Assembly (NCBI RefSeq): GCF_022669055.1
Contig: NZ_JAJMLW010000003.1
Location: forward strand, 186,001-250,000
Direction of reading: 5' to 3'
DNA: 64,000 nt
From: Adlercreutzia faecimuris
GTDB taxonomy: Bacteria; Actinomycetota; Coriobacteriia; Coriobacteriales; Eggerthellaceae
Shown: positions 16,273 to 25,318 of the stretch, piece after piece
Position numbering within the stretch: the stretch's first letter is position 1
Layout: each line of letters starts with the position of its first letter
The notes under the pieces: model-generated
What the model saw: the letters and a program-made list of their open reading frames with translations, nothing else
Database searches by the model: none
What the model was told of the DNA's origin: nothing
Position numbers and translations under genes: made by a program

Positions 16273-16425
16273 GGCGTCTCCTCTCGACGGATGGTTTGCC
16301 CTATTGTGCTCCGGCACGCCGCGCGGCGGGGCCCGGCGCGCCTCCTGTCACGCGGCCGCCGCCCGTCCGTCACCGCGGCGCGACCGGCGGCGCGGCGGCC
16401 GGTCGCCATCGATGCGTCGGGAGCG

Positions 16426-16431
16426 TATAAT
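16426..16431 (+). promoter_or_regulatory. -10 hexamer TATAAT before the phosphatase gene
   Basis: A perfect TATAAT lies 61 bp before the start codon in otherwise GC-rich DNA. The -35 is not obvious. It is probably the promoter of the phosphatase gene. Confidence 0.55.
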
Positions 16432-16492
16432 CGACAGCGTCTAATAGCGGATGAGGTCGCGTCCTCGCGGCCGGCGAGAGGGGGAGGGCCCG

Positions 16493-17353
16493 GTGGATCG
16501 CGTCATCGAGCTGGAGGGGGTCGACAACGTGCGCGACCTGGGCGGGCTGCCCGTCCGGGGCGGCCGCGAGGTCGAGCGCGGCCTGCTCTTCCGCGGCGCG
16601 TCGCTCGCGGGCCTCACCGCGGCCGACGAGGCCGTCCTCTTCGGCCGCCTGGGCGTGAGCTGCGTCATCGACCTGCGCTGCGGCTGGGAGCGCGACGCCG
16701 CGCCCGACCGCGGGCCGGCCGCCGTGCCCAACCTGCACATCCCCTTCTACGACAGGGAGAAGGTGGGCATCGAGTACACCGAGGGTGCCCAGGCCGGCCA
16801 GGTCGTCGGTCGCGACGTGCCCTGCGACCCCGACCGCTTCTACCGCTCGCTCGCCAACCCGCTCACCACGCGGCAGATGCGCGCCGTGGTGGCGGAGGCG
16901 CTCGAGCGCGCCGAGCGCGGGCTGCCCGTCTACTTCCACTGCAGCGGCGGCAAGGACCGCGCCGGCATCACGGCCCTGCTCGTCCTGGCCGTGCTGGGCG
17001 CCGAGCCGGATGCCGTGCTCGAGGACTACCTGCTCACCAACGTGGCGCGCGACCGGCGCGAGGCCGAGAACCTGGCCCGCTTCACGCGCCTGGCCGGCGG
17101 CGACGCGGCCCGCGGCCGCCAGCTCACCACCGCGCACCGCGCCCGCCCCGAGAACCTGCGCGCCTTCCACGAGGCCGTCGTCGCGCGCTTCGGCGGCATG
17201 GAGGCGTTCATCGCCGACGAGCTGGGCATCGGCCCCGCGCGGCGCGACGAGCTGCGCCGCCGTCTCACGCGCCCCGCCGCCGACGCCGCCTCGGTCCACG
17301 TCTCCGCCCGCGAGGCCGCCGTTCCCGACTGGGAGCCCGCCCTCGCCCTCTGA
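16493..17353 (+). CDS. Tyrosine/dual-specificity protein phosphatase (PtpB-like)
   Basis: Phosphatase of the family that includes mycobacterial PtpB, acting on phosphotyrosine or lipid phosphate. The N-terminus has the family signature GVDNVRDLGGLPVRGG (residues ~9-24) and LLFRGASL. The catalytic P-loop HCSGGKDRAG (CX5R, residues ~149-158) is intact. A helical C-terminal region (residues ~185-260) follows and ends in a poorly conserved Ala/Arg-rich tail. GTG 16493 is chosen because GAGAGGGGGAGGG lies just before it. Monocistronic, with a convergent gene beyond the repeat element. Confidence 0.85.
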   Translation: MDRVIELEGVDNVRDLGGLPVRGGREVERGLLFRGASLAGLTAADEAVLFGRLGVSCVIDLRCGWERDAAPDRGPAAVPNLHIPFYDREKVGIEYTEGAQAGQVVGRDVPCDPDRFYRSLANPLTTRQMRAVVAEALERAERGLPVYFHCSGGKDRAGITALLVLAVLGAEPDAVLEDYLLTNVARDRREAENLARFTRLAGGDAARGRQLTTAHRARPENLRAFHEAVVARFGGMEAFIADELGIGPARRDELRRRLTRPAADAASVHVSAREAAVPDWEPALAL

Positions 17354-17547
17354 TCGCCTGCTGCTCGCCCGCGCGTCCACGCCGCCGGCGCGCCCGTGCG
17401 GGATGCCGGCGCGCGTCGCCGGCGCACCCGCCATCTTCGTCGCGACCGCGCCGCCCGCGTCGCCTGCGCGGGATGCGGACGCGCGCCTGTGCTGCCGCCA
17501 CGCCCGCCGCCCGTTCGCCCACCCCGCCCGCGCCGCGAACGTGCCAG

Positions 17548-17753
17548 AAAATGCGACTTATCACACGTCTTCGGGCTCGTTCGCCGGGCGATCAAGGGAG
17601 CTTCTCAGCATTTCCCCTGGTCAAGTTGAGCCGCGCGACGTGCTGTTGGCCATCGGCGGCCCAAACAGGTGTGATAAGTCGCATTTTTCGGCGGCGCGAT
17701 GTGATAAGTCGCCTTTTCGGGCAGATAGCGCCAGAAGGCGGGACTTATCACAC
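17548..17753. repeat. Inverted-repeat element B with four GACTTATCACA units
   Basis: The core GACTTATCACA (or its complement TGTGATAAGTC) occurs at 17555-17566 (-), 17669-17680 (+), 17699-17710 (+) and 17742-17753 (-). The first two make a 19-bp arm pair (AAAATGCGACTTATCACAC) around ~100 bp; the last two make a hairpin (GTGATAAGTC-GCC-TT / AAGGC-GGACTTATCAC). It sits between convergent genes, so stems ending in A/T runs could terminate transcription both ways. The 17354-17817 gap holds no gene otherwise. The same core appears five times at 49905-50083. Confidence 0.8.
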
Positions 17754-17817
17754 CGGCGCATCTCCGCCGCCGACCCCGGTCGTCGGCTCGCCAGCGCGAG
17801 GCGGGCGCGCGCCCGGC

Positions 17818-19032
17818 CTACAGGCCGAAGCAGTCGCGGGCGAGCATCTCCAGGAACTCGTCGGACAGGTAGGCCGGCACCTTGGCCACGGCGCGGTCGG
17901 TGCGGTGCAGCCGCGGGTCGGCGCCGAACTGGGCGAGCGCCCGGCAGCACCAGGCCACGGCGCGCAGCGCGGCCATCATGCGGAAGGCGCGATAGCGCGC
18001 GTCGAAGGCGCCCCGCGAGAAGCGGCCGTCCACGGCGCGCCAGTAGTCCTCGACGAAGGCCGCGGCGACGTCGGGGCCCATGAGGTAGTCGCTGTCCCAG
18101 AAGGTGGTGGTGGGCGCCGTGAAGAAGGCCACGTCCTGGGCCACGTCGCCGATGACCGGCCGCTCCCAGTCGACGAAGGAGCCCGGCGCGGCGCAGAGCC
18201 GCCCCCGCGCGCCCGCGCCGCCGGCAGGGTGCGCCACGCCGACGGCGAGGCTGACCCCGCCGCCGCCCCGCGTCGCCGGGGCTGCCGCAGCGCTCGCCGT
18301 CGGAACGTCGGCGCCTCTACCCACCCCCTCGTCATCGGCCCCCGCCCGCGCCGCCTCGGCGGCTGCGGCGGCGGGGATGAGGAAGTGCGACGGCAGCGGC
18401 TCGGTGTTGACGATGTGGGCGCAGTCGCCCGGCGCGGCGGGGGTGTCGGCGACGGCCGCCGCCGCGGCCGTGAGCGCGTTGACCCAGCGGGTGATGCGCG
18501 GGTCCTCGGCGGGGGAGGCCCGGTACAGGTCGAAGCGGGCCAGGCACTCCCCGAAGAGCTCGCGCAGCGGGTCGGTCGGCCGGTGGAGCGGGCAGTTGGG
18601 CCCCACGGGCACGGCGTGGACGTCGGCCATCAGCTGGGCCGCGCAGCGCAGGTCGCCCGGGCGCAGGCGGTCGAAGTCGAGCTCGTCGCCCTCGCAGAAG
18701 CCGATGACGAGCGCGCCGTGCCCCGGCGCGTCCGGCCCGTCGTCCAGGTAGAGCGGCGCCGGCACCCGCCCGCTCGGCGCGAGCGCGGTGAGCGCGTCGA
18801 ACTCGTAGCGCACCTGGTTGTCGTGGAAGGGCTGGCGCGTCACGTTGACGCGCAGCACGAAGCGCCGCCCGTCGGCCGGGTCGGCGAACGCGTAGTTGAG
18901 GTTGTGCTCGCCCATGCCGAGCGGGCGCGGCTCGAGCACCGCGCCGGGCGCCGCGCCGACGGCCTGCCGCAGCGCCGCGTTGCCTGCCAGGTAGGCCCGC
19001 GCCTCGGCCAGCCCGCGCTCCATCGAGTCCAT
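17818..19032 (-). CDS. Choline/aminoglycoside phosphotransferase-fold protein, divergent active site
   Basis: Kinase-like fold of the APH/choline kinase family, 404 residues. Visible blocks: LGMGEHNLNYAFAD and FVLRVNVTRQPF near the N-terminus (ATP lobe and Lys/Arg position), DVHAVPVGPNCPLH, then NTEPLPSHFLIP where the family's HxDxxxxN catalytic loop should be, and FVDWERPVIGDVAQDVAFF for the metal-binding D. The catalytic Asp and Asn are thus Glu and His, a variant that may change or abolish kinase activity. An Ala/Gly-rich insertion (residues ~223-275) splits the catalytic loop from the DWE motif. Start ATG 19032. Substrate unknown. Confidence 0.7.
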   Translation of the reverse strand: MDSMERGLAEARAYLAGNAALRQAVGAAPGAVLEPRPLGMGEHNLNYAFADPADGRRFVLRVNVTRQPFHDNQVRYEFDALTALAPSGRVPAPLYLDDGPDAPGHGALVIGFCEGDELDFDRLRPGDLRCAAQLMADVHAVPVGPNCPLHRPTDPLRELFGECLARFDLYRASPAEDPRITRWVNALTAAAAAVADTPAAPGDCAHIVNTEPLPSHFLIPAAAAAEAARAGADDEGVGRGADVPTASAAAAPATRGGGGVSLAVGVAHPAGGAGARGRLCAAPGSFVDWERPVIGDVAQDVAFFTAPTTTFWDSDYLMGPDVAAAFVEDYWRAVDGRFSRGAFDARYRAFRMMAALRAVAWCCRALAQFGADPRLHRTDRAVAKVPAYLSDEFLEMLARDCFGL

Positions 19033-19128
19033 CCGCGCCCTCCATCCTGATTAGTGGTGTCTATCGAATAATAGCCTACCGCCATGCGAGAGAAGGAGGG
19101 GCCGACCTCGGAAAAAGGGCGCGATCCC

Positions 19129-19277
19129 GCAAATTCGCTCGGTTCTGCACCCCAGCTAGGCGGCGTGAAGTCCGTGCCGGGAGACGAGCGCCGGCGTTTG
19201 CCCAGGTCGCGCGTTGGCACATCGGAGGATCGGCGCGCAAGCCGGCCTGCTGAGGGTGCAGAACCGAGCGAATTTGC
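19129..19277. repeat. Long inverted-repeat element D
   Basis: The 24-nt arm at 19129-19152 (core CTCGGTTCTGCACCC) is perfectly inverted at 19254-19277; weaker complementarity extends it outward to about 19107-19300 and inward by ~10 bp. The spacer is ~100 bp and contains CCCAGGTCGCGC (19201-19212), also present in element A at a similar distance from the left arm. It lies between the divergent phosphotransferase and pcrA genes. Confidence 0.85.
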
Positions 19278-19415
19278 AGAGCCGGCCGCCGTTTCGAAGG
19301 CGCGCGATCCCGAGCGTGCCGGCGGCTGCGCGCCCGCCTGCGCCCTGTGGGATTCCCCGAGATTTCCCCCGCCCGCGCGAGGATGGCGCTAGAATGGAGG
19401 GCCGATTCTGATCGC

Positions 19416-19546
19416 GATGCGCGTGAGGGCGGCCGGGAGGGAGTTGAGGGAGCACCCCCGCAGCAAGCGGGGCTGTGGTATCCCACCACAGCCCCGCGCA
19501 GCGAGGAGGCGACCGAAGCCCCCTCCCGGCCGCCCTCACGCGCATC
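19416..19546. repeat. 131-bp double-palindrome element C upstream of pcrA
   Basis: The 26-nt outer arms (19416-19441 and 19521-19546; core GGGCGGCCGGGAGGG) are perfectly inverted. Inside is a second perfect palindrome, GCGGGGCTGTGGT (19467-19479) with ACCACAGCCCCGC (19485-19497). The element ends 21 bp before the pcrA start and would lie in its 5' leader if TAGAAT at ~19390 is the -10. It could be a mobile miniature element, a regulatory RNA structure or a cruciform site. Confidence 0.85.
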
Positions 19547-19567
19547 CCCCAACCCAGAAGGAACCCC

Positions 19568-21922
19568 ATGCCCATCGACATCGACACCCTGAACGGCCCG
19601 CAGCGCGAGGCCGTCCTCACCACCGAGGGCCCGCTGCTGGTGCTCGCCGGCGCCGGCTCCGGCAAGACGCGCGTGCTCACCTACCGCATCGCGCACCTCA
19701 TCGACGACCTCGGCGTGGCGCCCTGGGAGATCCTGGCCATCACGTTCACCAACAAGGCGGCCGCCGAGATGCGCGAGCGCCTGATGGGCCTGGTGGGCCC
19801 GCGCAGCCGCGGCATGTGGGTGTCCACCTTCCACTCCATGTGCGTGCGCATCCTGCGCGACGACGCCGAGCGCCTCGGCTTCACCCGCAGCTTCACCATC
19901 TACGACACCGACGACCAGAAGCGCCTCTACAAGGAGATCATGGCCGAGCTCGACATCGACCCCAAGCGCTTCCCCGTCAACGCGCTCATGGGCCGCATCT
20001 CCCAGGCGAAGAACGAGCTCATCGTGCCGGGCGACTTCGAGCGCCAGGCCGTCGACCCGGTGGGGAAGGTGGCCGCGCGGGTGTACGCGCGGCTCCAGGA
20101 GCGCCTCAAGGCCGCCAACGCCTTCGACTTCGACGACCTGCTCGTCTACGCCTTCCTGCTGCTGAAGAACCACCCCGACGTGCTCGAGGCCTACCAGCGG
20201 CGCTTCCGCTACATCATGGTCGACGAGTACCAGGACACCAACCACGCGCAGTACGAGATCACGCGCCTTCTGGCCGCGGGGCACCAGAACCTCATGGTGG
20301 TGGGCGACGACGACCAGTCCATCTACTCGTGGCGCGGCGCCGACATCCGCAACATCCTGGAGTTCGAGGCCGACTACCCCGCGGCGGCCACCGTCAAGCT
20401 CGAGCAGAACTACCGCAGCGTGGGCAACATCCTGGCCGCGGCCAACGCCGTCATCGCCAACAACCAGCACCGCAAGGCGAAGCGGCTGTTCACCGCGTCG
20501 GAGGACGGCGACAAGATCGAGGTGTACCTGGCCGCCGACGAGCGCGACGAGGGGCGCTGGATCGCCGGCGAGATCGAGCGGCGGCGCGCCGAGGGCCTGT
20601 CCTACGACGACATGGCCGTCTTCTACCGCACCAACGCCCAGTCCCGCATGCTCGAGGACATGCTGCTGCGCGCCGGCGTGCCCTACCGCATCGTGGGCGG
20701 CACGCGCTTCTTCGACCGCGCCGAGATCCGCGACGTCATGGCCTACCTCACGCTGGTGGTGAACCCGGCCGATGACATCGCCGCCAAGCGCGTCATCAAC
20801 GTGCCGCGCCGCGGCATCGGCAAGACCACCATCGAGCGCATCGAGCAGTTCGCCCGCGAGCTGGGGCTGCCCTTCATGGACGCCGCCGAGCTGGCCGTGG
20901 TCGACCCCGACGTGCGCCCGGCCACCCAGCGGGCGGTGGGGGAGTTCACCGCGCTCATCAAGACGGCGCGCACCTACGAGGGCGAGCTGCGCCGCGTGAT
21001 CGAGATGATCGTCGACCAGGCGGGGCTCATCGAGGCGCTCGAAGCCGAGAACACCGACGAGGCGCGCGGGCGCGTGGAGAACATCCGCGAGTTCATGGGC
21101 GTGGTCGAGGAGTTCTCGCAGACCCACGCCGACGACGACGCGCTCTACGAGGCGCCCACGGCCGACGGCGAGGCCGGCGAGGCCCCGGCGCGCGTGCTGC
21201 GCGGCGACTCCATGGCCGACTTCATCGAGTGGGTGCGCCTGCGCACCGACCTGGACACGGTGACCGACGACGGCCACGCCGTCACGCTCATGACGGTGCA
21301 CTCCGCCAAGGGCCTCGAGTTCGACTGCGTGTTCGTCGGCGGCATGGAGGAGTCGCTGTTCCCGCACATGAACTCCATCGGCGATGCGGCCAGCATCGAG
21401 GAGGAGCGGCGGTTGGCCTACGTGGCCATCACCCGCGCCCGCAAGCGCCTCTACCTCACCTGCGCCCAGCAGCGCCAGATCTTCGGCCAGACCTCGTCGA
21501 ACCCCACGTCCCGCTTCATCCAGGAGATCCCCGCCGAGCTGCGCCGCACCTCGGGTCTCGGGTCGGCCGGGTTCTCCGGCACCGGGTGGGAGAAGCGCGG
21601 GAGCCGCCGGGGCATCGCCGGGTCGGGCACCGAGGCGGGGGAGGGCCGCGTCTTCGGCCGCTCGAGCGCGTCGGGGTCGGCCGGGCGGGGCGACCGCGGC
21701 CGGGCCGGGCGCTCCGGCGCCGGGGCGGGCGCGCGCGACATCGGCAAGAAGGACGCCGCGAAGGTGACCTTCGCGGCCGGCGACGTGGTGGACCACAAGA
21801 CCTTCGGCCGCGGCAAGGTGACCAAGGTGGACGGCGACACCCTCCACGTCAAGTTCGCCAAGACTGGCCAGACGAAGAAGCTGCTGAAGGACTACGCGCC
21901 CATCGTGAAGATCGGCGGCTAG
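19568..21922 (+). CDS. pcrA: ATP-dependent DNA helicase PcrA/UvrD
   Basis: Superfamily 1A 3'-5' helicase in DNA repair and removal of replication or transcription conflicts, 784 residues. Motifs in order: Walker A LAGAGSGKTR (residues ~24-33), Ia ITFTNKAAAEM, II VDEYQDTN (~221), III VVGDDDQSIYSWRGAD, IV LEQNYRS, V MTVHSAKGLEFD, VI EERRLAYVAITRARKRL. A Gly/Ser/Arg-rich linker leads to the PcrA C-terminal Tudor-like domain (GDVVDHKTFGRGKVTKVDGD), which in other PcrA proteins contacts RNA polymerase. ATG 19568 begins at the family's N-terminus (MPIDIDTLNGPQREAV). Confidence 0.95.
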   Translation: MPIDIDTLNGPQREAVLTTEGPLLVLAGAGSGKTRVLTYRIAHLIDDLGVAPWEILAITFTNKAAAEMRERLMGLVGPRSRGMWVSTFHSMCVRILRDDAERLGFTRSFTIYDTDDQKRLYKEIMAELDIDPKRFPVNALMGRISQAKNELIVPGDFERQAVDPVGKVAARVYARLQERLKAANAFDFDDLLVYAFLLLKNHPDVLEAYQRRFRYIMVDEYQDTNHAQYEITRLLAAGHQNLMVVGDDDQSIYSWRGADIRNILEFEADYPAAATVKLEQNYRSVGNILAAANAVIANNQHRKAKRLFTASEDGDKIEVYLAADERDEGRWIAGEIERRRAEGLSYDDMAVFYRTNAQSRMLEDMLLRAGVPYRIVGGTRFFDRAEIRDVMAYLTLVVNPADDIAAKRVINVPRRGIGKTTIERIEQFARELGLPFMDAAELAVVDPDVRPATQRAVGEFTALIKTARTYEGELRRVIEMIVDQAGLIEALEAENTDEARGRVENIREFMGVVEEFSQTHADDDALYEAPTADGEAGEAPARVLRGDSMADFIEWVRLRTDLDTVTDDGHAVTLMTVHSAKGLEFDCVFVGGMEESLFPHMNSIGDAASIEEERRLAYVAITRARKRLYLTCAQQRQIFGQTSSNPTSRFIQEIPAELRRTSGLGSAGFSGTGWEKRGSRRGIAGSGTEAGEGRVFGRSSASGSAGRGDRGRAGRSGAGAGARDIGKKDAAKVTFAAGDVVDHKTFGRGKVTKVDGDTLHVKFAKTGQTKKLLKDYAPIVKIGG

Positions 21923-21961
21923 GCGGGCGCGCCCGCTGACGCGCCCGCCGGGGCGCCCGCG

Positions 21962-23569
21962 CTAGCAGCAGGCGTTGCACCAGGCGCAGGCGCTCGGGGC
22001 GGCGGCGATGCCGCCGAGGGCGCTCTCGCGCAGCTCGAAGGGCAGGCCGCGGCCCACCTCGTCCATGACGGCCACGGCCTCGTCGAAGCTGATGAGATTC
22101 TGCACGCCGGACAGCGCTATCTGGGCGCTCACCAGCGCGATGGACGCCGCCGTGGCGTTGCGCTTCTGGCACGGCACCTCCACCAGTCCCCCCACCGGGT
22201 CGCAGACGAGCCCGAGCATCGACATCATCACGTTGGCGGCCGCGGCGAGCGCCTGGTCGGGCGTGCCGTCGGCCATGGCCACCGCCGCGGCCGCCGCCAT
22301 GGCCGCCGCCGAGCCCACCTCGGCCTGGCAGCCGCCCTCGGCGCCCGACACGCTCGCGTTGCGCGCGATGACGTAGCCCACGGCCGCCGCCGTCATGAGC
22401 CCCTCCATGAGCGTCTCGTCCGACAGGCCGCGCAGGTCCTGCAGGGCGAGCAGCACCGCCGGCAGCACCCCGGCTGACCCGGCCGTGGGCGTCGCGACGA
22501 TGCGGCCCATGGCGGCGTTGGTCTCGAGCACCGCCAGGGCGTAGACGGCCGCGCGCGCCGCCAGCGGGTCGAGCACCGGCGCGCCGTCCCCGCAGGCGAG
22601 CGCCATCTTGCGCGCCTCGCCGCCGATGAGGCCGCCGGTGGACGCCACGGGGCGCTCCACCGGGCCGGTCGCGGCCGCGCGCATGACCTCGAGCACGCGG
22701 CGCAGGTAGGGCCCCACCTCGGCGGTCACCCCCTGCATGGTGCGCAGGGCCTGCTCGCGGCGGTAGAACACCTCGGCGATGGTCAGCCCCTCGGCGGCGC
22801 ACGTCTCCAGAAGCCCCGCCCCGTCGGCGTAGTTCCAGCGCTCGAAGGCCGCCTCGGCGTCCAGCGGCACGCACACCGGGTCGCCGTCGGAGTCGGCGAA
22901 GCTCGGCGCGATGACGCGCACGTCGTAGATGGCCGGGTGCTCCAGGATGACCTCGCGCGCCACCTCGTCCACGGCGTCATCGGTCTCCATGACCGTGTAG
23001 GCGTCGTCGTGCTTGGCCGTGCGGTAGAGGCTGGCCGTGGCGATGTTCACGCCGCAGCGCGCCAGGCACGAGGATATGTGGGCGAGCACCCCGCGCACGT
23101 CGCGCTGGTGCACCACCACGCTCGTGTGCTCGCCGGTGACGTTGACCTCCACGCCGTTGATGCGCGTGATGACGGCCGCCCCGCCGCCCACCGACACGCC
23201 GCGCAGGGTGAGGCGGGCGCCCTCGGCGTCGGTCACGGCGATGTCGACGGTGTTGGGGTGCTCGGGCTCGGCGTCGGTGTCGAAGGTCATCTCGACGGCC
23301 AGGCCGGCCTCCTCGGCCAGGGCGAAGGAGTCGCGGATGGCCAGGTCGTCGGCGGAAAGCCCCAGCATCCCGGCCACGAGGGCCCGGTCGGTGCCATGGC
23401 CGCGCCCCGTGTGGGCGAACGACCCGTACAGCGTGAAGGACGCCGCCGCGGGGGGCGCCGCGCAGAGCCGCCGCGCCATGGCCGCGATGGCCAGCGCGCC
23501 CGCCGTGTGCGAGCTCGAGGGCCCCACCATGACCGGCCCGATGATGTCGCGCAGCCCGTAGTTCCTCAT
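21962..23569 (-). CDS. L-serine ammonia-lyase (dehydratase), fused beta-alpha, 4Fe-4S
   Basis: Deaminates L-serine to pyruvate. The N-terminal beta domain opens with the signature IGPVMVGPSSSHTAGA (residues ~10-25) and includes an ACT-like region. The alpha domain has STGGLIGGEARKM, TPTAGSAGVLPAVLL, EGGCQAEVGSAAAMA and the cluster ligands CDPVGGLVEVPCQKRN and CAWCNACC at the extreme C-terminus. 535 residues is normal for the single-chain enzyme. The cluster is oxygen-labile, fitting an anaerobe. The start ATG at 23569 follows GAGGAGCGACC. Gene is convergent with pcrA. Confidence 0.93.
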   Translation of the reverse strand: MRNYGLRDIIGPVMVGPSSSHTAGALAIAAMARRLCAAPPAAASFTLYGSFAHTGRGHGTDRALVAGMLGLSADDLAIRDSFALAEEAGLAVEMTFDTDAEPEHPNTVDIAVTDAEGARLTLRGVSVGGGAAVITRINGVEVNVTGEHTSVVVHQRDVRGVLAHISSCLARCGVNIATASLYRTAKHDDAYTVMETDDAVDEVAREVILEHPAIYDVRVIAPSFADSDGDPVCVPLDAEAAFERWNYADGAGLLETCAAEGLTIAEVFYRREQALRTMQGVTAEVGPYLRRVLEVMRAAATGPVERPVASTGGLIGGEARKMALACGDGAPVLDPLAARAAVYALAVLETNAAMGRIVATPTAGSAGVLPAVLLALQDLRGLSDETLMEGLMTAAAVGYVIARNASVSGAEGGCQAEVGSAAAMAAAAAVAMADGTPDQALAAAANVMMSMLGLVCDPVGGLVEVPCQKRNATAASIALVSAQIALSGVQNLISFDEAVAVMDEVGRGLPFELRESALGGIAAAPSACAWCNACC

Positions 23570-23755
23570 GGTCGCTCCTCGCCTCGATCGCGACGCGGCC
23601 CCAAGGCCCGCCGCGGGCGCGCCCGAACCGCCCGGCCGCGCCGCCCGTCCCCCGAAACATGGGGGTTTGACGACGAAGCTACCACATCGCGGCCGCGCCC
23701 CGCGGGCCCCGGGGTATACTGCCCCGGAATTGTTGCCGACAAGGAGAGGAAGGCC

Positions 23756-25117
23756 ATGGCGTCGCCCGTCATCGTCGTGGGGCACCGCAACCCCGACAAC
23801 GACTCCATCTGCGCCGCAGTGGGGTACGCGTACCTGAAGAACGAGCTCGCCAAGCGGGACGGAACCGCCTCCAAGCTGGAGTACATCCCCGCCTGCCTGG
23901 GCCCCCTGCCGCCGGAGAGCCGGTGGATCCTCGACCAGAACGGCATCCCCGCGCCGCGCAAGCTGCCCCACGTCCACGCCCGCGTCTGCGACGTGATGAC
24001 CCCCGACCCCGAGTCCATCAGCCACGATGCCAGCATGCTTGAGGCGGGCCGCCGCCTGCGCCAGCTCAACGTGCGCTCGCTCGTGGTCACCAACGACGAC
24101 GGCACCTTCCGCGGCCTCATCTCCACCCGCGCCATCGCCGAGCGCTACATCTCGGCCACCGACGCGCTGGACGGCGAGAACGCCAACCCCATGGCCGTCG
24201 CCTCGTCGCTCATCGAGTCGCTCGGGCAGCGCGTGGACGACCTCACCTACACCAACGTGCTCGTGCTCGACCGCGAGGCCCTGCTGAAGGAGGCCGCCGA
24301 CGACCTCATGGCCAGCGAGCTGCGCGAGGGCGTCGTGGTCGACGACGACGGGTTCGCCGTGGGTATCGTCACGCGCTCCGACATCGCCGCGCGGCCCAAG
24401 CGCAAGGTCATCCTGGTCGACCACAACGAGACGCGCCAGGCGGCCAACGGCATCGAGGAGGCCGACGTGGTGGAGATCCTCGACCACCACCGCATCGCCG
24501 ACGTGATGACCGCCAACCCCATCAAGTTCCTCAACCTGCCCGTGGGTTCCACCGCCACCATCGTCACCATGGAGTTCCGCAAGTACGGGGTGGAGGTGCC
24601 CGCCGACATCGCGGCCGTGCTGCTGTCGGCCATCATGACCGACACCGTCATCCTGAAGTCGCCCACCGCCACCGACGTCGACCGCGAGCAGGTGGACTAC
24701 CTCGCCGGGATACTGGGGGTCGACCCCACCGAGTTCGGCCTGAAGGTGTTCCGCACCCGCGGCGGCGAGGACAACATGCCGGTGGAGAAGCTGGTCGAGG
24801 CCGACTCCAAGGAGTTCCAGTTCGGCGACCACACGGTGCTCATCGCCCAGCACGAGACGGTGGACCTGCCGGCCGTCATGGCGCGCGAGGCCGAGATCCG
24901 CCAGCACATGGCCGAGCTCAAGGCCCTGCACGGCTACGAGTTCGTGCTGCTGATGGTGACCGACATCCTGGCCGAGGGCAGCCAGTTCATCGTCGAGGGC
25001 AACCGCCGCATCGTCAACCGCGTCTTCAACATCGAGTGCCCCGAGGAGGGCGGCGTCTGGATGCCCGGCATCCTCTCCCGCAAGAAGCAGGTGGCCGCCA
25101 GGATCCTCGGCTCCTAG
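23756..25117 (+). CDS. CBS-domain family II (Mn-dependent) inorganic pyrophosphatase
   Basis: Cleaves pyrophosphate to two phosphates. 453 residues: a DHH phosphoesterase split by two CBS domains. N-terminal motif VVGHRNPDNDSIC (residues ~6-18); CBS pair at ~75-235 (VCDVMTPDPESISHDAS, VVVDDDGFAVGIVTRSD), presumably adenine-nucleotide sensing; then ILVDHNE, EILDHHRIAD (DHH), STATIVTMEF and a DHHA2 region. It lacks the DRTGG domain found in some regulated clostridial forms. Start ATG follows AAGGAGAGGAAGG; TATACT (~23715) is a likely -10. Confidence 0.92.
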   Translation: MASPVIVVGHRNPDNDSICAAVGYAYLKNELAKRDGTASKLEYIPACLGPLPPESRWILDQNGIPAPRKLPHVHARVCDVMTPDPESISHDASMLEAGRRLRQLNVRSLVVTNDDGTFRGLISTRAIAERYISATDALDGENANPMAVASSLIESLGQRVDDLTYTNVLVLDREALLKEAADDLMASELREGVVVDDDGFAVGIVTRSDIAARPKRKVILVDHNETRQAANGIEEADVVEILDHHRIADVMTANPIKFLNLPVGSTATIVTMEFRKYGVEVPADIAAVLLSAIMTDTVILKSPTATDVDREQVDYLAGILGVDPTEFGLKVFRTRGGEDNMPVEKLVEADSKEFQFGDHTVLIAQHETVDLPAVMAREAEIRQHMAELKALHGYEFVLLMVTDILAEGSQFIVEGNRRIVNRVFNIECPEEGGVWMPGILSRKKQVAARILGS

Positions 25118-25318
25118 GGTCGCCGGGCGCGTGCGCGTCGGGAGGGCCCGCCGCGCGTGGGCGGGATGGCCCTCGGCGGGCGAGCTCCTTCCCGCGGCAT
25201 CCCGCATCTTTGAAGATAACGTATCGTTTGGGCAACGGGCGGCGATGCGGGCCTAGAATCGGGGCCGTGCGAAAACGCGCCCGACCCCGACCTACGCGAA
25301 GGAAGCGATCCCGTCCCC

